From an uncultured Christensenellaceae bacterium (GTDB taxonomy: Bacteria; Bacillota; Clostridia; Christensenellales; Aristaeellaceae): a DNA stretch of 64,000 bases. This document shows, piece by piece, positions 17,194 to 27,400 of this stretch (its first letter is position 1; each line of letters starts with the position of its first letter). The notes beneath the pieces were generated by a model. That model was not told the origin of the DNA. It was given only the letters and a program-made list of their open reading frames with translations, and made no database searches. The translations under genes were made by a program, and so were the position numbers. The stretch is taken from positions 62,001 to 126,000 of the forward strand of contig CAJOJQ010000005.1 in the NCBI GenBank assembly GCA_905234985.1, in the 5' to 3' direction.

Positions 17194-20184
17194 TTACTCC
17201 AAGCCGAATTCAATCCGCTTGTTTTGCAGTTCCTTGTTGATGTCCTTGACCGCCTTTTCCAAAGCGTCCCGGGCGTTTTCGTTGTTGATGCACACCCGGT
17301 TCCAGGCGTTGATGATGTGTCGGCCCGTGAAATAGCCGCCGGGCACGATCATCTGTTCCTCCGCGGCGTCCATCTGCGCCTTGATGACCCGTTCGTGCCG
17401 GGCGTCCCAGGGCAGGGAATAGAAGGCGTTCACATTGGCGGTGTTCCACCGTGCGCCCATGCCCAAGATGGCTTCCAGCTCCCGGCCGTACCGGGTCTGG
17501 GTTTCCTCGCTGCTCCACCATTTGAGGAATTCCCAGGCGGCGTCCTGCTTTTCGCTTTGCGCCAAAATGATGTCCGCCGTGGCCGCCGTGGTGCCCACGG
17601 TGTGCTTCACCGTGCCGTCCGTCTGCCGGGTACCGGGCACCGGGGCGATGCTCCAGCGGCCGTACAGCTCCGGCGCGGAGGTCATAAGCTGCATATAGGT
17701 GGTAAAATTGCCGATGCCGATGGGCATAGTGCCCGTGCGGATGCGTGTGAAGAAGTTGCTTTCCGCGTCGATCTCATAATTGGCGTACATGTCCGTCCAG
17801 GCCTTGAACGCGTGATAGGCTTCCGGCGTGTCCAGGCCGGAGGCTTCCCCCTCGCCCCGATAATACGCGCCGCCCATTTGCAGCAGCAGCATGGTAAACC
17901 CGCGCAGCGCGCCGGGGGAATTGCTGGAAACGGAGGTGTCCACCGGCAGGGAAAAGCTCATGTTGTTTTCATACAGGCGCGGCAGCACCTTCTGGTACAG
18001 GTCGCTCCAAGTTTCGGGCAGCTCGACCCCAAGCTCGGCCAGCACGTCCTGGCGGTAGATCATGACGGTAAAATCCATGGTCTCCGGCAGAGCGTACACG
18101 CCGCCGTTGTATTTGAAGGGGATCAGGCTGCTTTCATAGAAGTTTTTGGTCACTTCCTCGAAATCCGGGAACCGGCTCAAATCCGCCGCCGCCTCGCGGA
18201 AGGCGAATTCATTGGGCAGGTTGTATTCCACGCTCAAAGCCACGTCCGGGGCGGTACCGCTGGCGACGGACAGCATGATGGTGTTCACGGAACCGGTGGA
18301 TAATTGGCCCGTAGGCAGCACATGCAGGTTGATCACCACGCCGGTTTTGGGGGTAAAATCCTCGTCCGCCAGTTCCTTGAGGATCTCGCCCCATTCGGTG
18401 CCCCGGGCGATCCAGACGTTCAGCACGGTGGTTTCGGCGTTTTCGCCCGCGTCGTCCACGATCAGGCCCACACTGTCATAGTCCTTCGTAAAAGAGGCCA
18501 GGAAGTTTTCGCCCGTCACCGCCATGCGCTGAAAGAAATTGGAGGTGGCGATGTCCATGGTCACGTCCGGGGAGGACAGCACCAGGTAATCCATGGCCAT
18601 GGGGCATTTTTCGATGGTGGAAATGTACGTGCCCAAATTGCTCTGGGCGTTGTCCAAATCGCTCAGCGCCTTGGGAATGCGATCCACGTCCTGCGCGAAG
18701 AACAGCAATTGGTCGATGATCTGCCGGAAATTGTTTTCCATGGAGGTTTTTTCGCTGGAAATGGAAGAAAGCAGATCAGCGCTTTCCCTGAGCCGCCCGG
18801 CCAGATAGGTTAGCTGGCCGCTCAGCTCCGGCATGGTGCGGTACAGATCGTATTCGTAATTGTAATCCGGTTCCGAGCCGGTGATTTTTACGATTTCCCG
18901 CTCCAGCTGGCCCAGATACGTGGTGTCCTTTTCCGTCCGGCGCATGATTTCGCCAATGGGGCCTAACTTTACCGTGGCGGTGAGGGTGTGAACGCCCTTT
19001 TCCAAATAGAACTGATAGGGCGCGCCGTTTTCATCCCGCAGGGTTTCGCCGTACCAGTGGCTGTCATACGGGAAGGAATACAGCTTCATTTCCTCGAAAG
19101 GAATTTCGCCGTCGATCATGATCTGCCGGTAGGAGGGCATGCCGGGGTCGGTGGTCTGCAATACCTTAAAGTGGATCGCGTACAGGCCGGATTCCGGCGC
19201 GTCGATCCGCCAGCTCACCGCCGCGTTGCCCAGCCGCCAGCGGTAGCCGCCCACGATGTTCAGCACCCGTTCCGCGCCGGAGCGGGGTTCGGTCAGGGGA
19301 TCTGCGTCGGATTCCCGGCGGATCACGTTTTCACTGCGCCAGGCGCTGTTTTCCGCCTGGAGCTTGATCACCGTGTCCGAAGATACGGCGGTATAGCCCA
19401 AAGCCTGCCATTCCGCCAGCTTTTCCTGATAGGAAGGATATGCGCGGGGAGAAACGAAGCTGGCTTCCAGCAGGATCACGGGCTGGTCCACATAACTCAG
19501 GGTGATTTCATGCTCGCCCTCGGACAGATAAAACCGCAGGGGTTCCACGTAAATCGCCTGCTGATCCACCGCCCGCACGGTCTGCCACACCTGTTTTTCC
19601 CGCATATGGGGCCAAACCTCGTCGCCGATGGCATTCACCCGCATTTTTCCGTTTTCCTGCACTTCTTCCTCATATACCCGATAGAAGCACAGGTTATTGG
19701 CCTCTTCAAAGGGCGTTTCCCCGTCGATGGCGATTTTGCGCTGCACCTTGGCTTCGTTGCCGCCTAAGGCCAGGTAAGTCACCTGCAGCTCGTACAGGCC
19801 GGGCTGCTCCACCTGAACGCGCCAGATGGCGGCGCTGTCGCTGTCGCCGGAGGAAAGCGCCGTCCGGTTTACCTTCTCTTCCGCGCCGCTTTTTTCATAC
19901 AGGAAGGGATAAGGACCAAGCTCCGTTTCCACGTCCCCGATCAAACGAATATCGCCCGACAGCTCCGCCGAAGCGAGGTCCAGCCTGATCTCAGCACCCT
20001 GGGGCGCGGGGGCGTACACGTCGGGCTGCTTTGCCCATTCTTCCTGCAAATCGCCGTATTCGATGGCGGTTTCCACAAACATGGCATACAGATCGCTCCA
20101 GCCGCCGTCGGCTGTTTCGCCCCGGGCGCTGAAAACTCCTGCCAGGCAGAATATCGCCAGCATGATTCCCGCAAGCCGTTTCAC
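17194..20184 (-). CDS. very large extracellular solute-binding protein with N-terminal beta domains
   Basis: About 996 residues, roughly twice the usual length. A signal peptide (VKRLAGIMLAIFCLAGVFSARG) lacks a lipobox cysteine. Two beta-rich, carbohydrate-binding-module-like regions follow at about 80-270 and 280-420; both contain GLY(E/A)-type strands and IDGE(T/I)PFEE. A helical linker occupies about 440-545. The C-terminal half (from about 570) is a family-1 binding protein with VASGTAPDVALSVEYNLPNEFAF, PETMDFTVMIYRQDVLAELG and a C-terminal WEFLKWWSSEETQTRYGRE. GTG 20184 is chosen because GGGGAGG lies eight bases upstream; ATG 20208 overlaps GH43 and lacks a good site. The fused modules suggest capture of long polysaccharide chains before transfer to the permeases 15222-17050. 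Confidence 0.85.
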   Translation of the reverse strand: MKRLAGIMLAIFCLAGVFSARGETADGGWSDLYAMFVETAIEYGDLQEEWAKQPDVYAPAPQGAEIRLDLASAELSGDIRLIGDVETELGPYPFLYEKSGAEEKVNRTALSSGDSDSAAIWRVQVEQPGLYELQVTYLALGGNEAKVQRKIAIDGETPFEEANNLCFYRVYEEEVQENGKMRVNAIGDEVWPHMREKQVWQTVRAVDQQAIYVEPLRFYLSEGEHEITLSYVDQPVILLEASFVSPRAYPSYQEKLAEWQALGYTAVSSDTVIKLQAENSAWRSENVIRRESDADPLTEPRSGAERVLNIVGGYRWRLGNAAVSWRIDAPESGLYAIHFKVLQTTDPGMPSYRQIMIDGEIPFEEMKLYSFPYDSHWYGETLRDENGAPYQFYLEKGVHTLTATVKLGPIGEIMRRTEKDTTYLGQLEREIVKITGSEPDYNYEYDLYRTMPELSGQLTYLAGRLRESADLLSSISSEKTSMENNFRQIIDQLLFFAQDVDRIPKALSDLDNAQSNLGTYISTIEKCPMAMDYLVLSSPDVTMDIATSNFFQRMAVTGENFLASFTKDYDSVGLIVDDAGENAETTVLNVWIARGTEWGEILKELADEDFTPKTGVVINLHVLPTGQLSTGSVNTIMLSVASGTAPDVALSVEYNLPNEFAFREAAADLSRFPDFEEVTKNFYESSLIPFKYNGGVYALPETMDFTVMIYRQDVLAELGVELPETWSDLYQKVLPRLYENNMSFSLPVDTSVSSNSPGALRGFTMLLLQMGGAYYRGEGEASGLDTPEAYHAFKAWTDMYANYEIDAESNFFTRIRTGTMPIGIGNFTTYMQLMTSAPELYGRWSIAPVPGTRQTDGTVKHTVGTTAATADIILAQSEKQDAAWEFLKWWSSEETQTRYGRELEAILGMGARWNTANVNAFYSLPWDARHERVIKAQMDAAEEQMIVPGGYFTGRHIINAWNRVCINNENARDALEKAVKDINKELQNKRIEFGLE

Positions 20185-20200
20185 CGGACGCGCCTCCCCG

Positions 20201-21664
20201 TTATTCATTGGATATCTTCACATATTTCACGTCCGCCCAGCCGCCCCATCGGCCCTGGGTGTTGAGCGTGAACAGGCCGGGGCGCGCCCCCGTCCAGCCG
20301 CCGCAGGCCATGGGGTATTCGCCGCCCATGGGCCGCAGAGAGCGCTGGCTGCTGCCATAGAAGAAGCTCACGTTGCCGTGCCGCACCCGCATGCGGAACA
20401 GGATCTCGGCGTAAGACCACATGGCGTCCGAAATGGGCGTTTCGATCACGCGCTCCGGCACCCAGCGGCTCACCGGCGTGGCCATCCCCATTTTCAGGCT
20501 CACCCGACCCTGCCCCAAAGCAATGTAGTAATAGGTGTACCCCATCATGCCCACCCCGGCGATATCCCCGTCCTGGGCATGGGTATAAAAGAGTACGTCC
20601 ATATCAAAATCATGGTACTGCATCAATTGAGAAAGGAAATTGCCCGCGTTGAACAGGCTTTCCGCCGGCGCGGCATGCAGCCGGAGGCCCGGCTTTAATT
20701 CCGTATACCAGCTTTTATTGGGGTTGGCCTGCCATTGCCACTGCATGCCAAGGCCCTGCTGAAAATCGTCGGAGGTAGGGATTTCCGCGGTAAAGGGCGG
20801 CAGGTCGATTTGCCCGCCCAGCACGGGGACTCCCTTTTTCCCCATGACCGGCCATCCGTCCGACCAGTCGATGGGCTGCAAATGCGTCACCCGGCCATAG
20901 GCGTCCATATCCTGAAAATGAACGAACCAATCCTTGCCGTGGCCGTCGTTTACCCATCCGCCCTGATGGGGGCCGTTGATGGGCGTGCCGCCCTGGCCCA
21001 GCACCACGCGGCGCTCGTAGGGGCCGTAAATGTTTTCGGAGCGCAGGGCCAGCTGATAGCCGGGCTTTACGCTGCCCGCGGGGCACAGAATCCAGTAATA
21101 CCCGTCCCGTTTATACATCTTGGGGCCTTCCACTGTAACGTCGTTGTGATCCGCCCCGTCATAGATCATTTTGCCCTTATCCGCCACGCGCAGCCCGTCC
21201 GCGGACATTCGGTGCAAATACAGCACGTTGTTGATCCCCGCCCGGCTCGCCGCGAAGCCATGCACCAGCCACACCCGCCCATCGTCGTCAAAGAAGGGGC
21301 AGGGGTCGATCCAGCCCGTCACATCCTTGACGTAGTGGCATTCCCATTCCCCGGCGGGGTCCTTGGCCGTGAACGCGAATAAGCCCTCGTCGGGCATGCA
21401 GACGTAAATATAAAACATGCCGTTGTGCCAGCGCAGGCTGGGCGCCCAGACGCCGCAGCTGTGGGCGGGCCTGTTGTACCGTTCAAAGGGCAATTGCCGC
21501 GCCGCGTAGCCGATCAGCTCCCAATGCACCAGATCCCGGGAATGAAGCACCGGCAGCCCGGGCACATAGGTAAAAGAAGACGCGGTGATATAGAAATCCT
21601 CTCCCACCCGGATCACATCAGGGTCCGAATAGTCTCCCAGCAGAATCGGATTTGTATAACGCAT
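20201..21664 (-). CDS. GH43 family glycoside hydrolase (arabinofuranosidase/xylosidase type)
   Basis: A 487-residue five-bladed-propeller hydrolase with a C-terminal beta-sandwich (about 315-487). The three catalytic acids are visible in family context: the base in GDYSDPDVIRVG, the pKa-modulating Asp in TGWIDPCPFFDDDG, and the acid Glu in VTVEGPKMYKRDG. No signal peptide is present from ATG 21664 (MRYTNPILLGDY), so it acts on imported arabino- or xylo-oligosaccharides. The start fits the family N-terminus, with GGGAGG 12 bases upstream, and an upstream in-frame start (21760) would lie inside the predicted promoter. It is the first gene of the pectin operon and fits removal of arabinan side chains of rhamnogalacturonan I. 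Confidence 0.88.
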   Translation of the reverse strand: MRYTNPILLGDYSDPDVIRVGEDFYITASSFTYVPGLPVLHSRDLVHWELIGYAARQLPFERYNRPAHSCGVWAPSLRWHNGMFYIYVCMPDEGLFAFTAKDPAGEWECHYVKDVTGWIDPCPFFDDDGRVWLVHGFAASRAGINNVLYLHRMSADGLRVADKGKMIYDGADHNDVTVEGPKMYKRDGYYWILCPAGSVKPGYQLALRSENIYGPYERRVVLGQGGTPINGPHQGGWVNDGHGKDWFVHFQDMDAYGRVTHLQPIDWSDGWPVMGKKGVPVLGGQIDLPPFTAEIPTSDDFQQGLGMQWQWQANPNKSWYTELKPGLRLHAAPAESLFNAGNFLSQLMQYHDFDMDVLFYTHAQDGDIAGVGMMGYTYYYIALGQGRVSLKMGMATPVSRWVPERVIETPISDAMWSYAEILFRMRVRHGNVSFFYGSSQRSLRPMGGEYPMACGGWTGARPGLFTLNTQGRWGGWADVKYVKISNE

Positions 21665-21731
21665 ATCGTCATCGCACCTCCCGTTTTTGCGCTGTAAAGC
21701 CCAAACAGACAGAGCAAATATTATCACGGAC

Positions 21732-21760
21732 ATCATAGCACATTTATTTCTGGACCGCAA
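21732..21760 (-). promoter_or_regulatory. candidate promoter of the pectin operon
   Basis: On the minus strand a -35 TTGCGG (21760-21755), a 17-bp spacer and a -10 TATGAT (21737-21732) preceded by TGC (extended -10) lie about 70 bp upstream of the GH43 start. The -35 match is modest. Confidence 0.45.
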
Positions 21761-21851
21761 TAGTTTATAATGTCAATTCAGGTCATCTTTTAAAAATAGT
21801 TTGACCAATTTATACATTATTCGGTTGATTTTGTTTTTCTTCTTTTATGAA

Positions 21852-21898
21852 ATGTATAATCTGGTAATCATAAAATATACAAAAACCAGATTATACAT
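21852..21898. promoter_or_regulatory. perfect 14-bp inverted repeat, operator-like
   Basis: ATGTATAATCTGGT (21852-21865) is repeated inverted at 21885-21898, separated by 19 bp of AT-rich sequence. It sits about 190 bp upstream of GH43 and about 90 bp beyond the SH3b gene terminator, in a strikingly AT-rich stretch (21690-21900). A regulator binding site for the pectin operon is the simplest reading. A cruciform or transcript hairpin is the alternative. Apart from this site, the GH43 promoter and the 21939-21961 terminator, the 21665-21988 gap holds no gene that I can see. Confidence 0.6.
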
Positions 21899-21938
21899 GT
21901 TTTTGCCGGTCCCTCTTTCAATTGCGTCCTATAAAATA

Positions 21939-21961
21939 CCGGCCCGCGAAGCGCGGGCCGG
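21939..21961 (-). terminator. rho-independent terminator of the SH3b gene
   Basis: CCGGCCCGCG and CGCGGGCCGG pair perfectly over 10 bp with a 3-base loop. On the minus strand the stem is followed by TATTTTAT. It lies 27 bp after the SH3b gene stop codon. Confidence 0.85.
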
Positions 21962-21988
21962 CAAAGGATCATCCTTCGGGTATGGTTT

Positions 21989-23101
21989 TTATTTCTGGAC
22001 AGGATTGAAATCAACGTCGGTCAGGAAGTCGATGCACACACGGATCTGCTGTTCCGTCAGAGTCTGCACCGCGGCCTTGGGGTTGGGCGTCATGTTGAAC
22101 TCGATGAAATAGCCCTTGTAAATCGCCAGGATGTCCACGAAGTCGGTGTCGCTGCCGGTTTCACGGGCAACGAGCAGCTTGGTGCCGTAGCCGGTTTCCC
22201 TGTAGGTAATTTCCACGTCGTTCATTTCCTGGAAAGTAGCTTCCAGCAAAGCCAGATCCTCGGCGGACATATCGTTCATCCGATCCACGTCGCCATAGAG
22301 ATCGTCGTAGGCGATGGACAGGTACATCTGGGGCTTGGTCATATCCTCGGAAGTGACGGAGGCGATGATCTTGTCCCCGCGCACATTGACCACCTGCAGC
22401 GAGTAGCCGTCCGGGATCTTGCAGGTCAGGTCAAATTCGCCGTTGACGTTCAGGGAACCCAGCTTCTGCTTGCCGCCGGAGGTTTCCTTTTCAGTGACGT
22501 ACTGCTTGGCCAGCTTGGCGGTGTACTTCTTGAAGATGTAGCCCACCTTGCCCGTTTCAGGATCGCGGGCGCGGTACCAGTTGGTGGTTTCGCCTTCAAC
22601 GATCAGCTCCGTGCCGTCGGTCAGCGAACGGATGCGGGCGGTGGTGGAGGAGGGGCCGGTGCGGAAGTTGACCCAGCCGGAGGAGCGGGAGGGACGAACC
22701 GCGATGTAGAAGGGCGTCGCCACGTCCTTTTCGCTCTTGATTTCCTTGTCCAGCTTCTGCTTTTCCGCTTTTTCCTCGTCAGCCTTGGAGGGGCTGGGCG
22801 CTTTGCCGGGATTGTAGTCTACCAAGTAGCGGGCCATGATGTAGCCGTCGCCCATGCTGCCCCACACGACGCGGAACCAGCCGTCGTTTCCGGCATAGGA
22901 CCAGTCCACCAGCACAGAGTGGCCGTAGGGCGCGCTGCCGATCACGTTGTCGCCCTTGCGGGGTTCGCTGCGAACCTTCACGGGTTTGCCGTTTTCCGTT
23001 TTCACATACATGATGCTGGTTCCGGCTGCCGACGCAATCGTGGGTACGGCGGTCAAAACCAGGGCGAGGAGCAGTACCAGAGCCAGAAATTTCTTCAACA
23101 T
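21989..23101 (-). CDS. secreted protein with two SH3b domains
   Basis: A 370-residue exported protein. MLKKFLALVLLLALVLTAVP and ASAAG form the signal peptide. Bacterial SH3 domains lie at about 27-92 (VKVRSEPRKGDNVIGSAPYG, WFRVVWGSMGDGYIMARYL) and about 130-190 (WVNFRTGPSSTTARIRSL, WYRARDPETGKVGYIFKKY), joined by a charged KADEEKAEKQKLDKEI linker. The C-terminal 170 residues are an unassigned alpha/beta domain. SH3b domains usually bind peptidoglycan, so it probably sits at the cell wall; no catalytic domain is seen. ATG 23101 is preferred over upstream in-frame starts because GGGAGG lies just before it and the signal peptide then starts the protein. It is monocistronic. Confidence 0.82.
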   Translation of the reverse strand: MLKKFLALVLLLALVLTAVPTIASAAGTSIMYVKTENGKPVKVRSEPRKGDNVIGSAPYGHSVLVDWSYAGNDGWFRVVWGSMGDGYIMARYLVDYNPGKAPSPSKADEEKAEKQKLDKEIKSEKDVATPFYIAVRPSRSSGWVNFRTGPSSTTARIRSLTDGTELIVEGETTNWYRARDPETGKVGYIFKKYTAKLAKQYVTEKETSGGKQKLGSLNVNGEFDLTCKIPDGYSLQVVNVRGDKIIASVTSEDMTKPQMYLSIAYDDLYGDVDRMNDMSAEDLALLEATFQEMNDVEITYRETGYGTKLLVARETGSDTDFVDILAIYKGYFIEFNMTPNPKAAVQTLTEQQIRVCIDFLTDVDFNPVQK

Positions 23102-23381
23102 CTTTTTTACCTCCCGTCGTTTTGTGCATTGATTTGAATTGTTACTCGAACCCAGCTTCAAGGAAACGCCCTTTCCCTCAAAAGCTCCTATTCCATTTGA
23201 CAATTCGCCACCGTCCCCTCCTTTTCCTGCTTTTTCACAGCATTTTTCCAATAAGTGTCCAAGGCAATTGCATTTTTTGCATGCGCGGGCGCCCGTTTCC
23301 CACGGTCGAAGTCCCTCTGCCCAGAGGTGGAAAAAAACGGTTTATTGGGTTTTGATAATAGGGCGTATCGGGGACAAACAC

Positions 23382-23410
23382 TTGATAATTCCCTTTTCCG
23401 GTCGTATAAT
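23382..23410 (+). promoter_or_regulatory. promoter of the binding protein - HD-GYP sensor - BMP operon
   Basis: TTGATA (23382-23387), a 17-bp spacer and TATAAT (23405-23410) form a near-consensus promoter about 100 bp before the first ATG of the operon. The rest of the 23102-23510 gap holds the SH3b gene leader on the other strand, with no second promoter I can defend. Confidence 0.8.
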
Positions 23411-23510
23411 CAGGCTGTTCAAGGATCGGAAATTTGAGGGAAAGACGGGGGCGGCGGCAGGTCGCGGACGCCGTTTTTCCAAAAAAGAATCCCTTTGGGG
23501 AGGCAAGGAT

Positions 23511-24455
23511 ATGATGAAGCAAGCGCCCCGTTCCTTCTTTGCGGCAATCGTTTCCGCGCTGATCGCGGCGGCAGTGTTGATTCCCGTTCTTCTTCCTGTC
23601 GGCGCGGCAAGGGCGGAGACCACGCAGTACAAGGAGAACGAATGGAATTATGTGGACGGCTCCATGGACGTGACAAACGGCATCCCGGAAAACGCCGCCG
23701 GCAGGCTGGCGCGCATCCGCAGTCTGGGAAAGCTGATCGTCGCCACGTCGCCCTATTATCCGCCCCAGGAATACATCGACGAAACCAAAACGGGCATGGA
23801 TCGCTTCGTGGGCGCGGATATGGAATTGGCGCGGCTGATTGCCCAGCGCATGGGCGTGGAGCTGGAAATCGTGCCCATGGAATTTACGGAGGTGCTGTCC
23901 TCCGTCGCGGAAGGAAAATACGATCTGGCGGTTTCGGCGCTGTCGTTTACGTCGGGCCGGGCGGCTGTGCTGGAAATGTCCAAGGGGTATTATTACAGCG
24001 GCGAGCAGGCCTCCAGCGGCCTCATCATCCGGGAAGCGGACGCAGAAAGCATCCGTTCGGTGGAGGATCTTTCCCAGCGGGACATTGTGGCCCAAAGCGG
24101 CTCATTGCAGGAAACCATGGCCGCCGACAATATTTCTTTTTATCGGAAATTCCGCAGGCTGCCTTCCGCCGGGGACGTGTACGACGCCGTGATGGAGGGG
24201 AAAGCCGACGCCGGGGTGGTGGATATCGCCATCGCCCGGGTATATATCGAAAACCATCCCGGCTGCGGGCTGGTAATCGTGCCGGACGTGAGTTTTGCTT
24301 TGCAGTCCCAGTATACGGGGGACCGGATCGCGGCGAAGAAGGGCGAAATCGAGCTGATTTATTTCGTCAACGGCGTGATCGACGAGGTGCTGGCGTCCGG
24401 CCAGTACGAAGCCTGGTTCGCGCGGCACGCCCATGAAAGCGCCGCGCTTCAGTGA
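23511..24455 (+). CDS. family-3 extracellular solute-binding protein
   Basis: A 314-residue exported protein of the amino-acid-binding (SBP_bac_3) type. Residues 1-36 form a signal peptide ending ARAETT. The binding fold shows IRSLGKLIVATSPYYPPQEYI, GADMELARLIAQRMGVELEIVPMEF, GKYDLAVSALSFTSGRA and DAVMEGKADAGVVDIAIA. ATG 23511 has GGGGAGG seven bases upstream. No permease or ATPase is nearby. It lies 38 bp before a membrane HD-GYP sensor, so it may present a ligand to that sensor instead of feeding a transporter; this is inference from context. Confidence 0.85.
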   Translation: MMKQAPRSFFAAIVSALIAAAVLIPVLLPVGAARAETTQYKENEWNYVDGSMDVTNGIPENAAGRLARIRSLGKLIVATSPYYPPQEYIDETKTGMDRFVGADMELARLIAQRMGVELEIVPMEFTEVLSSVAEGKYDLAVSALSFTSGRAAVLEMSKGYYYSGEQASSGLIIREADAESIRSVEDLSQRDIVAQSGSLQETMAADNISFYRKFRRLPSAGDVYDAVMEGKADAGVVDIAIARVYIENHPGCGLVIVPDVSFALQSQYTGDRIAAKKGEIELIYFVNGVIDEVLASGQYEAWFARHAHESAALQ

Positions 24456-24493
24456 GCCGTTTTTCCCCGTGACGGGGAAGGAGGTTGGATCGG

Positions 24494-27400
24494 ATGAAGA
24501 AATGGAAAACCTGGAAGATCGTTCTTTTTATCGCTCTGTGCGTGCTGCTCAACGTGGGAGGAAGGCTTTTGTCCGTCTGGCTCACCCTGCCCCTGTGGGC
24601 GGATTCCTTCGGCACGGCGCTGTGCGCGTATATCGCGGGTCCCGTCTGCGGCGCGCTGGTGGGCCTGACGGGCAATTTGGCTTACGGCACGGTCAATCAC
24701 CTTTCGGCGGCGTATTCCATCACCAGCGTGGCCTTAGGCGTGATCGTAGGCATCGCGGCGCGGCGGAAATGGTTCGATCATTTTTACGGCTTCATGAAGG
24801 CCGCCTCCATGGCCGTGTTCGTGGCGCTGATCGTGTCCGTGCCGGTGAATATGCTGCTGGTCGACGGATATACCGGCAACGTCTGGGGCAACGGCTTGAT
24901 CGACTATCTGCTGGATAAAAACTGGCCTTTCTTCCTTTGCGCCATTTTAGGCCAGCTGGCCATCGAGTTTGCCGATAAGGTGCTGACCATCGCGGCGGTG
25001 TATGTGGTGATCCTGATCCGGCGCTGGCAGAGAAACCATCAGCGGGAGGAAGCGGCGCGGCGCGGCGGCGCGGCGGCGGCGGTCCTGATCCTGTGTTTGT
25101 CCCTTGGCCTGTCCGCCCCAGCCCGTGCGGAGGACGCTTCCCCCCAGGCTGAGCCGGTGGATTATAACGATTACGTGCAGAGCGTGTACAGCAGCAACAA
25201 CGGCCTGCCCTGCGGCGAAGCCAACGACATCGCCCAGACCAACGACGGCGTGCTGTGGATCGGCACCTATGCCGGGCTGTACCGCTACAACGGTCGCGAG
25301 TTCCGCTGGGTGGACAATTTTGAATCCGTCCGGAACGTGAACTGCCTGTATGTGGACGAGGAAGGCCGCCTGTGGATCGGCACCAACGACAACGGCCTGA
25401 CCATCGTGATCCGGGAAAAGGTGGTGAACGTGCTGGATCAGTCCAGCGGCCTGCCCTCCAATTCCGTGCGCTGCATCATCCGCGCCTCGGACGGATATTA
25501 TTACGTGGGCACCACCGGCAGCCTGCAAATGCTGGTGATGAACAACGGCCTGAAGGCGGCCAACACCCTGCAGGAAGTCAACTATGCTGACAGCATCACC
25601 GCCGACGATCTGGGCAACGTGGCGGCCATCGCCTCCGGCGGGCGGCTGTTCCTGATGAACAAGGGGCAAATTTTGTGTTCCATGCGGCTGACGGACGGGC
25701 AGGAGCTGTTCAACTGCTGCGCCTTCGCGCCGGACGGAACCCTGATGGTGGGGTCCTCCACCAATCACATCTACCGCTATGACGTTTCCGACGGGGATTT
25801 TGAATTGCTCAGCGTCATGACCTGCGATGACGTGGCCAGCATCAACAACCTGAACTATTTGAGCGACGGCACCCTGTTCATCTCCACCGACAGCGGCGTT
25901 TCCTATGTGGACGCAAGCGGCTATCATCGGGTGAACACCAACGATTTCAACAATTCCATCGACAATATGCTCTACGACTACCAGGGCAACCTGTGGTTCA
26001 CGTCCTCCCGCTTAGGGCTTCTGCGGCTGGCGAAATCTGCCTTCAAAGACGTTTACGGCACCATCGGCATGGAGCGCCGGGTGGTCAACGCCATCGTGAT
26101 GTGGCAGGGCAATTATTATATCGGAACCGACAAAGGGCTGGACGTGGTGAACAAAGCCTGCCGCGGCCAGATCGAGAACGAATTGACCGAAGCGCTGAAG
26201 GGCAAGCGCATCCGCTGCCTGTATGTGGATGGGAACAGCCATCTGTGGGTGTGTACCTACGGCAGCGGCCTAATGGAGTTTTCCCCGGAGGGCGAAAGCT
26301 GGCTGTACAACGCGGAGAACGGCAGCTTCGGCAACCGGGCGCGCATCGTGACGGGCCTGACCGACGGGACGATCTTAGCGGCGGGGGATACGGGGATCAG
26401 TTACATTCGGGATCATGAGATCAAAAAGACCATCCGCAACGAAGACGGCCTGATCAATTCCATGATCCTGACCATTACGGAACGCGGCGACGGCACCATT
26501 CTGGCGGGTACGGACGGCGACGGCATGGCCGTGCTGCGAAATGGCGAAGTGGAGAAAATGCTCACCCGGGAGGACGGCCTGAGCAGCGGCGTGATCCTGC
26601 GCACCGTGAAGGACCCCAAATCCGAAGGCGTGTTCATCGTCACCAGCAACAGCCTGTGCTATTTAGACCCGGACGGCTCCATCCGCGTGTTGGACAAATT
26701 TCCCTATTTCAACAACTACGATATCTGGGTCAAGGACGAGGACACGCTGTTCGTCATGTCCAGCGCCGGTATTTATGTGGTGGAGCGGGACGAACTGGTG
26801 GCGGACGGCGATATGGCCTGGGAGCTGCTGGACGCCCGGAGGGGCCTGGGCACCTCCCTCACCGCCAATTCCTGGAACTATTACAACGGCAACGGCGAAT
26901 TGTTCCTGCCCTGCGACACGGGCGTTTATGTCATCGACGTGGAAAAATACAACAGCGACGTGCGCTCCTACCGCATGCAACTGGCCTCCGTCCGGCTGGA
27001 CGGCGTGCTGCAGCCCCCCGTCCGTTCCGGGGCCATCACGGTGGGCCAGGGCGTCAGCCGCGTGGAGATGGGTCCGGAAATTTTGAACTATACCATTCAG
27101 GAACCCAACGCGGGCTACTTCTTGGAGGGCTACGACACCCAATGGACCATCGTGTCCCAGAGCAGCCTGACCAACATCATCTACACCAACCTGCCCGTCG
27201 GGGATTACACCTTCCATTTAGCCATTTTCGACAGCGCGGGCGAGCGCGTCCTGGAGGAGCGCAAGTTTGAGCTGATCAAAGAGGGCGAAATCTACGAGCA
27301 GCCCGGCTTCAGGATCTACATGCTGATCCTGCTGTCCCTGTTCATCATCTGGTTTACCTGGCTGGTGGTGCAGCGTCAGCTGAACAAGCAGCAGATCAAG

